A DNA stretch of 14,953 bases from an uncultured Erythrobacteraceae bacterium (GTDB taxonomy: Bacteria > Pseudomonadota > Alphaproteobacteria > Sphingomonadales > Sphingomonadaceae). Location of the stretch: positions 1-14,953 of the forward strand of contig CAMLQG010000088.1 in the NCBI GenBank assembly GCA_946482075.1, given 5' to 3'. A model generated the notes under the pieces. That model had not been told where the DNA came from, did no database searches, and saw only the letters and a list, made by a program, of their open reading frames with translations. This document shows, one piece after another, positions 8,914 through 14,792 of this stretch (the first letter of the stretch is position 1; each line of letters starts with the position of its first letter). Position numbers and translations under genes: made by a program.

Positions 8914-9006
8914 CACCCCGATTGTCCCAGCCTGCGAGGCAGACTTCCTTCCGCGGCCCCAGCCACGATGATCTCGATCCAGCGCCAAGACCGATGGGGG
9001 AATAGC

Positions 9007-9045
9007 CTTGGGGCAAGCGGCTGGCAATCAGCCGCTTGCCCCAAG
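9007..9045. repeat. Perfect 17-bp inverted repeat upstream of the efflux operon
   Basis: CTTGGGGCAAGCGGCTG (9007-9023) and CAGCCGCTTGCCCCAAG (9029-9045) are exact complements around a GCAAT loop. No T-run follows on either strand. It lies 94 bases before the adaptor gene start and 82 bases after the glsB-like stop. It could end the glsB transcript, act as a leader structure or operator for the efflux operon, or be a dispersed repeat unit. Confidence 0.75.
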
Positions 9046-9061
9046 ACGAACACATTGACAA

Positions 9062-9084
9062 GGTTCCGCAAAGGCTGCGGAACC
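9062..9084. repeat. Perfect 9-bp inverted repeat after the glsB-like gene
   Basis: GGTTCCGCA (9062-9070) and TGCGGAACC (9076-9084) face each other around a 5-base loop, 42 bases past the glsB-like stop codon. The position suits a terminator for that gene on the minus strand, but there is no T-run. Confidence 0.55.
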
Positions 9085-9126
9085 CGGACTCACCGTCCGC
9101 TCGCTTCCGTCAGCGGGCGAAGCGGC

Positions 9127-9393
9127 TTATCGAACGCGTCCACGCTGGATGAGATTGACGATCGCGAGCAGCACGACCGCGCCGACGAAAGCGATCACCA
9201 GTCCCTGAAGCGAAAAGGCCTGTACGGTGCCTCGCACGCCGAGCAACGGCCCGGCCAGCGCATTGCCGACAAGCGAGCCGACGCAACCCACTACGATATT
9301 CCAGAAAATGCCCATGGAAGCATCACGGTTCATCACCATGCTGGCAAGCCAACCTGCGATACCGCCGACGATCAGTGCGACAATCCAGCCCAT
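9127..9393 (-). CDS. GlsB/YeaQ/YmgE family stress-response membrane protein
   Basis: The 88-residue, glycine-rich inner-membrane protein belongs to the GlsB/YeaQ/YmgE family (transglycosylase-associated protein family), small proteins linked to general stress and envelope conditions. Three hydrophobic segments are visible: about residues 3-20 (IVALIVGGIAGWLASMV), 28-50 (GIFWNIVVGCVGSLVGNALA) and 63-83 (GLVIAFVGAVVLLAIVNLI). The pattern GGIAGWLAS near the start and the NIVVGCVGSLVG core are family hallmarks. The start is the ATG at 9393, because a perfect AGGAGGA lies 7 bases before it; a TTG two codons earlier would sit almost on the ribosome-binding site. An EcfG-type promoter lies about 50 bases upstream, which agrees with a stress role. 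The molecular function of the family is unknown. Confidence 0.92.
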   Translation of the reverse strand: MGWIVALIVGGIAGWLASMVMNRDASMGIFWNIVVGCVGSLVGNALAGPLLGVRGTVQAFSLQGLVIAFVGAVVLLAIVNLIQRGRVR

Positions 9394-9400
9394 CCTCAAA

Positions 9401-9407
9401 TCCTCCT
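9401..9407 (-). promoter_or_regulatory. Strong ribosome-binding site of the glsB-like gene
   Basis: Read on the minus strand, AGGAGGA lies 7 bases before the ATG at 9393. It rules against the TTG start at 9399, which would leave a single base of spacing. Confidence 0.88.
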
Positions 9408-9444
9408 GATGTATGTTTCATTATGCGTTGAGGGTCGGCGATGA

Positions 9445-9469
9445 AACGCTGGAAGGGGTGGACCGTTCC
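9445..9469 (-). promoter_or_regulatory. EcfG-type general stress response promoter for the glsB-like gene
   Basis: On the minus strand GGAAC (9469-9465), a 16-base spacer and CGTT (9448-9445) match the alphaproteobacterial EcfG sigma-factor consensus GGAAC-N16/17-CGTT exactly. Transcription would begin near 9438, giving a leader of about 45 bases before the ATG at 9393. The match, spacing and stress-family gene behind it support one another. EcfG is controlled by the PhyR-NepR partner switch in this class. Confidence 0.82.
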
Positions 9470-9521
9470 CGATTCACACAACAGGCTTCGTCCCGCGGCG
9501 AAGCAGGGTTCGCCCGCAACG

Positions 9522-9548
9522 AAAAAGGCCGGCGAATTGCCGGCCTTT
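9522..9548 (-). terminator. Rho-independent terminator of the sciP unit
   Basis: On the minus strand AAAGGCCGGC (9548-9539), a 5-base AATTC loop and GCCGGCCTTT (9533-9524) form a perfect 10-bp stem running into TTTTT (9526-9522). It lies 21 bases after the sciP stop codon and insulates the glsB-like gene from sciP transcription. Confidence 0.95.
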
Positions 9549-9569
9549 CCCTGTTCACTCTGGCACTGC

Positions 9570-9869
9570 TCAGTATTTGAGCTGGCGTTCGTAGAGATCG
9601 CGATAGTGCTGAATGCGCGTCACGCGCAGGCCCTGCATGCCGGAACGGTCCACGGCACGCTGCCAGGATGCGAATTCTTCCAGCGTGAGGCCATAGCGTT
9701 CGAGAACTTCCTCGATCGTCAGCAGGCCGCCATTCACGGCCGCGACGACTTCCGCCTTGCGACGCACGACCCAGCGGCGCGTATTCGCGGGAGGCAGATT
9801 CTCCAGCGTCAGCGGTTCGCCAAGCGGGCCGATCACTTGCGCGGGGCGTATTTTCTGATTCTCGATCAT
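9570..9869 (-). CDS. sciP: CtrA inhibitor SciP-type DUF1153 protein
   Basis: The 99-residue protein is a DUF1153 member, the family of SciP, a small helix-turn-helix protein that in Caulobacter inhibits CtrA-dependent transcription in swarmer cells. The conserved core is TRRWVVRRKAEVVAAVNGGL (residues 30-49), followed by LTIEEVLERYGLTLEEFASW and GMQGLRVTRIQHYRDLYE. The length is typical. Its ATG overlaps the stop of the 105-residue upstream gene (ATGA), and GAGGAAGAG upstream gives it a ribosome-binding site within that gene's end. A strong terminator follows. A GATTC site at 9857-9861, a target of the CcrM methylase, lies in its first codons, but one site is no proof of methylation control. 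Family assignment is firm; that it acts on CtrA in this organism is inferred. Confidence 0.93.
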   Translation of the reverse strand: MIENQKIRPAQVIGPLGEPLTLENLPPANTRRWVVRRKAEVVAAVNGGLLTIEEVLERYGLTLEEFASWQRAVDRSGMQGLRVTRIQHYRDLYERQLKY

Positions 9870-10183
9870 TCTCTTCCTCGGTCGCCGGTTTGTGACTGCC
9901 CCACAACAGTCTCCATGCCGTTCCCAGACTTGCCTTTGCCTAAAGCATTTGGGTTAACGTCCGGTTTGCATTCTTCCGCACCGCTCAGCGCTCGGCCCGC
10001 ATGCTCCACAAAACTTCCACCATTCTCGTGACTTATTTCGATCAGCATGCGGCGCAGATCGGCTGCCGCAGCAAACCGCGCGACGAGATCGGACCAGGAC
10101 AGCGCATGCAGTCGCCGCCCGGCATCCTGCCCGCGCCGGGTCGCCGTGCCGCCCTCGTCCGGAAGTTTGGGTCCTTCGAACAT
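9866..10183 (-). CDS. Uncharacterised small protein coupled to sciP
   Basis: The 105-residue product is not one I can assign to a named family. It appears to be soluble, with no signal peptide or membrane segment. A helical core (LHALSWSDLVARFAAAADLR, about residues 25-44) continues into RMLIEISHENGGSF; the second half is polar, rich in Gly, Lys and Asn, and probably flexible. Evidence that it is a gene: AGGA sits 7 bases before its ATG, its stop overlaps the sciP ATG in an ATGA, and its first half uses GC-rich codons like its neighbours. Codon bias weakens in the last third. It would be translated first on the sciP transcript from the 109-base divergent region. A regulatory link to SciP is inferred from position only. 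Confidence 0.65.
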   Translation of the reverse strand: MFEGPKLPDEGGTATRRGQDAGRRLHALSWSDLVARFAAAADLRRMLIEISHENGGSFVEHAGRALSGAEECKPDVNPNALGKGKSGNGMETVVGQSQTGDRGRE

Positions 10184-10215
10184 GGGCCTGTCCTATCCGG
10201 CAAGGGTCAAGATCG

Positions 10216-10234
10216 GGTAAAGCCGGGCTTTACC
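10216..10234. repeat. Palindrome in the sciP-mnmA divergent region
   Basis: GGTAAAGC (10216-10223) and GCTTTACC (10227-10234) are perfect complements around a 3-base CGG loop. The compact symmetry in a divergent intergenic region suits a dimeric regulator's operator as well as a hairpin. Its right half overlaps a CtrA-like box. Confidence 0.55.
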
Positions 10235-10243
10235 GTCGGTTAG
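10229..10243 (+). promoter_or_regulatory. Possible CtrA-binding box
   Basis: TTTA, a 7-base spacer and TTAG (10229-10232, 10240-10243) match the CtrA consensus TTAA-N7-TTAA at six of eight positions. It lies about 50 bases upstream of both divergent starts. CtrA control of sciP is known in Caulobacter. The match is imperfect and the site is short. Confidence 0.35.
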
Positions 10244-10260
10244 GGTTGGCAAGGGAATTT

Positions 10261-10285
10261 CGCCGTCCGATTTTGCCGGACGGCG
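10261..10285 (+). promoter_or_regulatory. Hairpin covering the mnmA translation-initiation region
   Basis: CGCCGTCCG (10261-10269) and CGGACGGCG (10277-10285) form a perfect 9-bp stem with a 7-base loop, ending 7 bases before the ATG at 10293. The only purine-rich stretch near that start (GGACGG) lies inside the right arm, so the fold could limit translation. No T-run follows, so it is not a terminator. Confidence 0.5.
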
Positions 10286-10292
10286 CCTCTTC

Positions 10293-11468
10293 ATGTATGG
10301 GCCGCGCATGCTCGATATCCGTTCCCGCGACTCCAGCCAGTATCCCGCCGCGCTGTTCGCCTTGCAGCGGCCGGCGGCGCAAAGCCGTATCGTCGTCGCG
10401 ATGTCGGGCGGGGTCGACAGCTCGGTCGTGGCGGCGCTGGCCGCGGCAAGCGGCGCCGAAGTGATCGGCATCACGCTGCAGCTCTATGATTACGGCGCAG
10501 CCACGGGGCGCAAGGGCGCGTGCTGCGCGGGCGACGACATCCGCGATGCGCGCCAGGTGGCGGACCGTCTGGGCATCGCTCATTACGTGTTCGACCACGA
10601 ATCCTCTTTCCGCGAGGAGGTTGTCGAACGCTTCGCCGACGAATATCTCGCCGGGCGCACGCCGATCCCCTGCATCCGCTGCAACATGGGCCCGAAATTC
10701 ACCGACCTGTTGCGCATGGCGCGCGAGCTCGGCGCGGATTGCCTGGCAACGGGCCATTACGTCCGCCGAATCGGCGCCCCGCATGGGCCGGAACTGCATC
10801 GCGCGCTCGATCCCGCGCGCGACCAGAGCTATTTCCTCTACGGCACCACGCAGGAACAGCTCGATTTCCTGCGCTTCCCGCTCGGCGGCATGCCGAAGGA
10901 TGAAGTCCGCCGGATCGCGGAACGCGAAGGATTGAAAGTGGCCGCCAAGCCCGACAGCCAGGACATCTGCTTCGTGCCCGATGGCGATTATGCCGGCATG
11001 GTCCGCAAGCTCCGCCCGCAAGGTGCGGCGGCCGGCGCGATCGTCCATGCCGAAAGCGGGCGGACGCTGGGCGAGCATCCGGGCGTGATCCACTACACGG
11101 TGGGCCAGCGCCGGGGGCTGGAGATCGGCGGCCAGAAGGAACCGCTCTATGTCGTCGCGCTCGACGCGCCCAATGCCCGCGTGTTGGTGGGCCCCAAGCG
11201 CATGCTGGCGATCTCGGCGGCGCGGATCGTCGAGACGAATCGCATCGGCCCTGTTCCCGACGGGCCGCTGACCGCGAAAGTGCGGTCGCTCGCCAAGCCG
11301 GTTCCCGTCACGCTCGACGGCCCGCTGGGCGACGGCGCATCTGCGACGCTGCGCTTCGTCGAACCGGAATATGGCGTGGCGCCGGGCCAGGCGGCCGTGA
11401 TCTATACCGGCGACCGGGTGGTGGGCGGCGGGTGGATCGACGGGACGGAGCCTTTCGCGACTGGATAA
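10293..11468 (+). CDS. mnmA: tRNA-specific 2-thiouridylase MnmA
   Basis: The 391-residue enzyme adds sulfur at position 2 of the wobble uridine (U34) of tRNA-Lys, -Glu and -Gln, activating the base with ATP and taking persulfide sulfur from the IscS relay. The ATP-pyrophosphatase loop SGGVDSSV spans residues 38-45. The two catalytic cysteines are C130 (in [11 protein letters not shown]) and C226 (in [15 protein letters not shown]), matching C102 and C199 of the E. coli enzyme. Also visible are [21 protein letters not shown] for tRNA contact, the [10 protein letters not shown] loop and a C-terminal beta-barrel. An additional Cys pair (C77, C78) is present. The ATG at 10308 is an in-frame alternative start; neither has a good ribosome-binding site, and the upstream one follows a hairpin. 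It is divergent from the sciP unit and convergent with a small membrane-protein gene. Confidence 0.96.
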   Translation: MYGPRMLDIRSRDSSQYPAALFALQRPAAQSRIVVAMSGGVDSSVVAALAAASGAEVIGITLQLYDYGAATGRKGACCAGDDIRDARQVADRLGIAHYVFDHESSFREEVVERFADEYLAGRTPIPCIRCNMGPKFTDLLRMARELGADCLATGHYVRRIGAPHGPELHRALDPARDQSYFLYGTTQEQLDFLRFPLGGMPKDEVRRIAEREGLKVAAKPDSQDICFVPDGDYAGMVRKLRPQGAAAGAIVHAESGRTLGEHPGVIHYTVGQRRGLEIGGQKEPLYVVALDAPNARVLVGPKRMLAISAARIVETNRIGPVPDGPLTAKVRSLAKPVPVTLDGPLGDGASATLRFVEPEYGVAPGQAAVIYTGDRVVGGGWIDGTEPFATG

Positions 11469-11472
11469 AACT

Positions 11473-11508
11473 CCCATTCGTGTCGAGCGTAGTCGAGACA
11501 CGAATGGG
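11473..11508. repeat. Perfect 12-bp palindrome after mnmA, likely dispersed repeat
   Basis: CCCATTCGTGTC (11473-11484) and GACACGAATGGG (11497-11508) enclose a 12-base centre (GAGCGTAGTCGA). It sits 4 bases after the mnmA stop and 11 bases before the stop of the convergent gene, where it could block readthrough from both sides, though no T-run is present. The core TGTCGAGCGTAGTCGAGACA resembles palindromic units that I recall as frequent between genes in sphingomonads. Only one copy is present in this window. Confidence 0.7.
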
Positions 11509-11519
11509 ATAGGGGAGCC

Positions 11520-11897
11520 CTAATCCTCCCAGGATTCCAGCACGCAACCCCAACCCTTGCGGAAATGCGCGGTCTGGCTGGCAAGCAGCGGCACGCTGGC
11601 CGTCACGCTCTGCTTCTCCTCGTCCGCGCTCAGCATCACCATGCCCAGGCCCGGCTCGGACAGATCCTTGCCGCAATCTCCCATCGGACGCCCGGCGACA
11701 TAGTGGCAGGAGCAGCCGATCCGCGCGCCATAGGCCGTACCGGCAGAGAGATAACCGCCGATCGGCGCCCGATAGAAATATGCCACCGCGCCCGCCAGCA
11801 GCACCGCGACGGCGAGCGTGCGCAGGAGCCGCCGCCCGCGCTTGCGGCGCCCGAATCGGCTGCCGGATCGGCTGGACCGTAGCTTTGCGGTTGCCAT
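11520..11897 (-). CDS. Small cysteine-containing membrane protein, uncharacterised
   Basis: The 125-residue product has a very basic N-terminus (many Arg/Lys in residues 5-26), one transmembrane helix at about 24-41, and a periplasmic part of about 80 residues with four cysteines (C62, C64, C75, C118). The sequence GARIGCSCHYVAGR, then VTASVPLLASQTAHFRKGWG and CVLESW, resembles from memory an N-terminal stretch of some proteobacterial serine hydrolases (pattern CSGVFVSGR ... VTAS ... GLGCTL). A serine hydrolase is encoded divergently 32 bases away, so the two may act together. The cysteines could form disulphides in the periplasm. Its stop is TAG at 11520, just past a palindrome shared with mnmA. 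I do not know its function; domain kinship needs a profile search. Confidence 0.75.
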   Translation of the reverse strand: MATAKLRSSRSGSRFGRRKRGRRLLRTLAVAVLLAGAVAYFYRAPIGGYLSAGTAYGARIGCSCHYVAGRPMGDCGKDLSEPGLGMVMLSADEEKQSVTASVPLLASQTAHFRKGWGCVLESWED

Positions 11898-11929
11898 GTG
11901 CCCCTGCTTGCGGAAGAGAACGTGCCGCC

Positions 11930-13057
11930 ATGATACGGCTCCTGCGCTCCCTTATCGTTTCGCTCGCCATGCTGCCAGCCCTCGCGGCGTGCGGCAGCGC
12001 GACGCCCGAGCCTCCGCTCCCGCCGAGCGACGCGTCGCTCGCCGCGATCAGGCCCAGGCCGGGCGTGGACCGGGAAGACCTCGCCCGCCGAATCGATGCG
12101 CTCTTCGCCAAGGACGCGCCGGGCACGACCCAGGCGCTGATCGTCATGCGCGGCGGCGAGATCGTGGCGGAGCGCTATGCCAGGGGCGTGGGCCCCGAAA
12201 CGCGCTTCCAGGGCTGGTCGATGTCGAAGACGGTCACTGCGATGCTCGTCGGCCTGCTAGTGTCCGAAGGGCGGCTGCGGCTCGACGAATCCGCACCGAT
12301 CCCGAACTGGCAGCGCAGCGGCGATCCGCGCGGCGAGATCACCGTGCGGCAATTGCTCCAGATGCGCTCGGGCCTGCGCCATGTCGAGCAGGCCGATCCG
12401 CCGTTCGATGCCGACACTGTGCGATTGCTGTTCATGGAAGGCCGCGATGACATGGCCGCGCAGGCGGAAGCGGAACCGCTGGAAGCGGAACCCGGCCGCA
12501 TGTTCAAATATTCGACCGCCAGTTCCATCATCCTGTCCGACATCATCGCGCGCGTGCTGACCGACAGCAGGGAGCCGGCCAAGCGCCGGGCGGCGGTCGA
12601 TGCCTTCCTGCGCGAGCGGCTGCTCCATCCGCTGGGCCTGAAGAGCATGGTCGCGGAATACGACGCCGCCGGCACGATGATCGGCGGCAGCATGATCTGG
12701 GGGAACGCCCGCGACTGGGGCCGCTTCGGCGAATTCATGCGGCATTACGGCTCGGTCAAGGGCGCGCAGATCGTGCCCCGGCGCTGGATCGAGTTCATGC
12801 TCAAATCCTCGCCCCGCGCGCCCGATTATGGCGCGCATGTCTGGCTCAACAAGCGCTCGGGCGGGGATCGCAGCGTACTGTTCGCCGATCGGGGGCCGGG
12901 CAACGCCTTCTCGCTGGTCGGCCATCTCGGCCAATATGTGATCGTGGTGCCCGACCAGAAGCTGACGATCGTGCGGCTGGGCCTGACGCAGGAGGAAGAC
13001 CGCGCCGCGCTGGTCGACCTGCTGGCCGAGATCGTCGCGCTCTATCGCAATCCCTGA
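11930..13057 (+). CDS. Serine hydrolase lipoprotein of the beta-lactamase (class C/PBP4-like) family
   Basis: The 375-residue protein is a predicted lipoprotein with a beta-lactamase-like serine-hydrolase fold. The signal peptide MIRLLRSLIVSLAMLPALAA ends in the lipobox LAAC (Cys21), followed by a Pro-rich linker. The nucleophile motif SxxK is S97-M-S-K100 in FQGWSMSKTVTAMLVG. The tyrosine motif is Y194-S-T in GRMFKYSTASSIILSDII, and the third motif is H332-L-G334 in SLVGHLGQYVIVVP. This set is shared by class C beta-lactamases, DD-peptidases, esterases and 6-aminohexanoate-dimer hydrolases, so the substrate is open. I chose the ATG at 11930 because it gives a clean lipoprotein signal; a purine-rich GGAAGAGA lies 10 bases upstream. 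Its promoter must overlap the divergent small-protein gene. The 3' end overlaps the convergent phzF-like gene by 16 bases. Confidence 0.92.
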   Translation: MIRLLRSLIVSLAMLPALAACGSATPEPPLPPSDASLAAIRPRPGVDREDLARRIDALFAKDAPGTTQALIVMRGGEIVAERYARGVGPETRFQGWSMSKTVTAMLVGLLVSEGRLRLDESAPIPNWQRSGDPRGEITVRQLLQMRSGLRHVEQADPPFDADTVRLLFMEGRDDMAAQAEAEPLEAEPGRMFKYSTASSIILSDIIARVLTDSREPAKRRAAVDAFLRERLLHPLGLKSMVAEYDAAGTMIGGSMIWGNARDWGRFGEFMRHYGSVKGAQIVPRRWIEFMLKSSPRAPDYGAHVWLNKRSGGDRSVLFADRGPGNAFSLVGHLGQYVIVVPDQKLTIVRLGLTQEEDRAALVDLLAEIVALYRNP

Positions 13058-13860
13058 GGGCCGAGGCGAAACACGCCTTCTACCACCGTGACGCAGGGGC
13101 CGGAAAGCCAGACACGCTCCCCATCCAGCCGACAGGTCAGTTTCCCGCCCCGTTCGGATGCCTGGAAGGCGGTGAAGTGCGCCCGTCCCAACCGTGCTGC
13201 CCAGAAAGGTGCCAGCACGGCATGGGCCGATCCCGTCACGCTATCCTCGTCCACGCCGGCGCCGGGCACGAAGACGCGGCTGACAACATCGGTGGCGTCG
13301 CCCGGGGCCGTGGCGATAAACTGCGTATCTCCGCCCAGTTCGACAAGCGCCGCCATGTCTGGCCGCAATTCGCGGATCGTCGTTTCGTCCTCGTAAAGGA
13401 AGAGCGCATAGCCCGCCGGATTGCGATGGACGGATTGCACGGCCCAGCCCAGCGCTGCCACGGCATCGGGCCATTCGCTTTCCGCCATCGGGATCGCCGG
13501 AAGGCTGAGCGCATAGCCGGTCGCGTCCCGCCGGACTTCGAGCACGCCGGACTTGCGTGTTCGGAAGCGGATCGCCTGGCGGCCAGGCTCCTGGCCCAGC
13601 AGGACGTGCCCGGAAGCGAGCGTGGCATGGCCGCAGAGCGCGACTTCGCAGGCCGGCGTGAACCAGCGCAATTCCCAATCGGCATCCGCTTGCCGATCAG
13701 GCACGAGGAACGCCGTCTCCGCGAACATGTTCTCCGCCGCGATCGCCCGGAGCACATCGTCCTGCGGCCAGGCCTCGAGCAGCATCACGGCCGCCTGGTT
13801 GCCGGAGAACGGCCGTCCGGCGAAAGCATCGACATGCCAATAGGGAATCACGCCGGTCAT
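13042..13860 (-). CDS. PhzF family isomerase/epimerase-like protein
   Basis: The 272-residue cytoplasmic protein belongs to the PhzF family, which has the diaminopimelate-epimerase fold. PhzF itself isomerises a phenazine precursor, but most family members have unknown substrates. The N-terminus HVDAFAGRPFSGNQAAVMLL is typical. The catalytic glutamate is E48 in AAENMFAETAFLV, equivalent to E45 of Pseudomonas PhzF. The two substrate loops are ALCGHATLASGH (residues 74-85) and DSVTGSAH (206-213). Length is normal. Its start overlaps the stop of the metal-exporter gene in an ATGA, making it the last gene of a pdxH-exporter-phzF unit. No phenazine genes are nearby, so a role in phenazine synthesis is unlikely. 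Its 3' end runs 16 bases antisense into the serine-hydrolase gene. Confidence 0.93.
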   Translation of the reverse strand: MTGVIPYWHVDAFAGRPFSGNQAAVMLLEAWPQDDVLRAIAAENMFAETAFLVPDRQADADWELRWFTPACEVALCGHATLASGHVLLGQEPGRQAIRFRTRKSGVLEVRRDATGYALSLPAIPMAESEWPDAVAALGWAVQSVHRNPAGYALFLYEDETTIRELRPDMAALVELGGDTQFIATAPGDATDVVSRVFVPGAGVDEDSVTGSAHAVLAPFWAARLGRAHFTAFQASERGGKLTCRLDGERVWLSGPCVTVVEGVFRLGPQGLR

Positions 13861-14792
13861 TCCGCGCGCCTCGCCACGTCCGGCAGCAATTCCTCCGCCG
13901 CGATCCCGGTTTCGTCGATCAGCCCTTCCGGATCGATATGGATCAGCACTTCGACGCCCGGAAATTCGCGCGCGAGCTTCGCCTCGATCTCCTGCGTCAC
14001 GCGATGAGCCGCGGCCACGCTCATCCGCCCGTCCAGCGCAAGGTGGAATTGCGCGAAATCATGCGGCCCGCTGGTGCGGGTGCGCAGATCGTGCGCGCCA
14101 CGCGTCTCGGGATGATGTCCCAGCACTTCGATGAAGCGCGCGCGCCGCTCCGCCGGCCATTCGCGATCGAGCAATTCGTCGATCGTGCGCGAGGAGGCGT
14201 TCCACGCGCCCCAGCCCAGCCAGAGCGCGATGAGCAATCCGAACGCCTGGTCCGCGCCGGTGACGCCGAGATGGAAGTCCAGCAGCAGGGCGAGGATCAC
14301 CGCGCCATTGAGCAGCAGGTCCGACTGGTAGTGGACGTGGTCGGTCGCGATCGCGAGGCTGGCCGTGCGGCGAAGCACATGCCGCTGCCAGACGAGCAGG
14401 CAGAGCGTGGCAACGATGGCGATCAGCGACACCGCGATCCCGGCCTCCGCCGCTTCGGTCCGCGCCCCGCTCAGCCATTGCTCCACGGCATGAAAGCCGA
14501 GCGACAGGGCGGAAATGGAGATCAGGACGACCTGAAACAGCGCGGCGACCGCTTCCGCCTTGCCATGGCCGAAGCGATGGTACTTGTCCGATGGCTGCGC
14601 CGCCACGGATACCCCGATCAGCGTGGCCAGGCTGGCGACGAGATCGAGAATCGTGTCGGCCAGGCTGCCGAGCATGGCGGTGGAGCCGGTGGACCAGGCC
14701 GCCCAGCCCTTCAGAACGACCAGCAGCAGCGCGACACCAACGCTCGCGACGGCAGCCGAGCGGTTCAGCGTGGCGTGCTTGTGCCCTTTCAT
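13857..14792 (-). CDS. Cation diffusion facilitator (CDF) metal exporter, FieF/YiiP-like
   Basis: The 311-residue inner-membrane transporter exports divalent metal (zinc, iron or similar) in exchange for protons. It has the usual six transmembrane segments in the first about 205 residues and a cytoplasmic C-terminal domain. The transport site matches YiiP: D46 and D50 in [14 protein letters not shown]154 and D158 in [14 protein letters not shown]. The second metal site is kept (D69, H72, H76 in [13 protein letters not shown]). The C-terminal domain ends its core with VLIHIDPEG, which carries the family's metal-binding His and Asp. There is no ribosome-binding site; the ATG overlaps the pdxH stop (ATGA), so it depends on coupling. 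The D/D/H/D site suggests Zn/Fe rather than Mn, but specificity cannot be fixed from sequence. Confidence 0.94.
   Translation of the reverse strand: MKGHKHATLNRSAAVASVGVALLLVVLKGWAAWSTGSTAMLGSLADTILDLVASLATLIGVSVAAQPSDKYHRFGHGKAEAVAALFQVVLISISALSLGFHAVEQWLSGARTEAAEAGIAVSLIAIVATLCLLVWQRHVLRRTASLAIATDHVHYQSDLLLNGAVILALLLDFHLGVTGADQAFGLLIALWLGWGAWNASSRTIDELLDREWPAERRARFIEVLGHHPETRGAHDLRTRTSGPHDFAQFHLALDGRMSVAAAHRVTQEIEAKLAREFPGVEVLIHIDPEGLIDETGIAAEELLPDVARRAE

Noticed and set aside
8914..9027. Longer N-terminus for the efflux adaptor from an ATG at 9027
   Set aside because: The extra 38 residues look non-coding and the start falls inside a 17-bp hairpin. The ATG at 8913 gives a normal adaptor N-terminus.
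9055..9083. Perfect TTGACA -35-like hexamer on the plus strand
   Set aside because: No -10-like sequence follows at the right distance and no plus-strand gene begins downstream for over a kilobase.
11780..11929. Longer N-terminus for the serine hydrolase
   Set aside because: It would bury the clear lipoprotein signal peptide 50 residues inside the protein and overlap the divergent gene.
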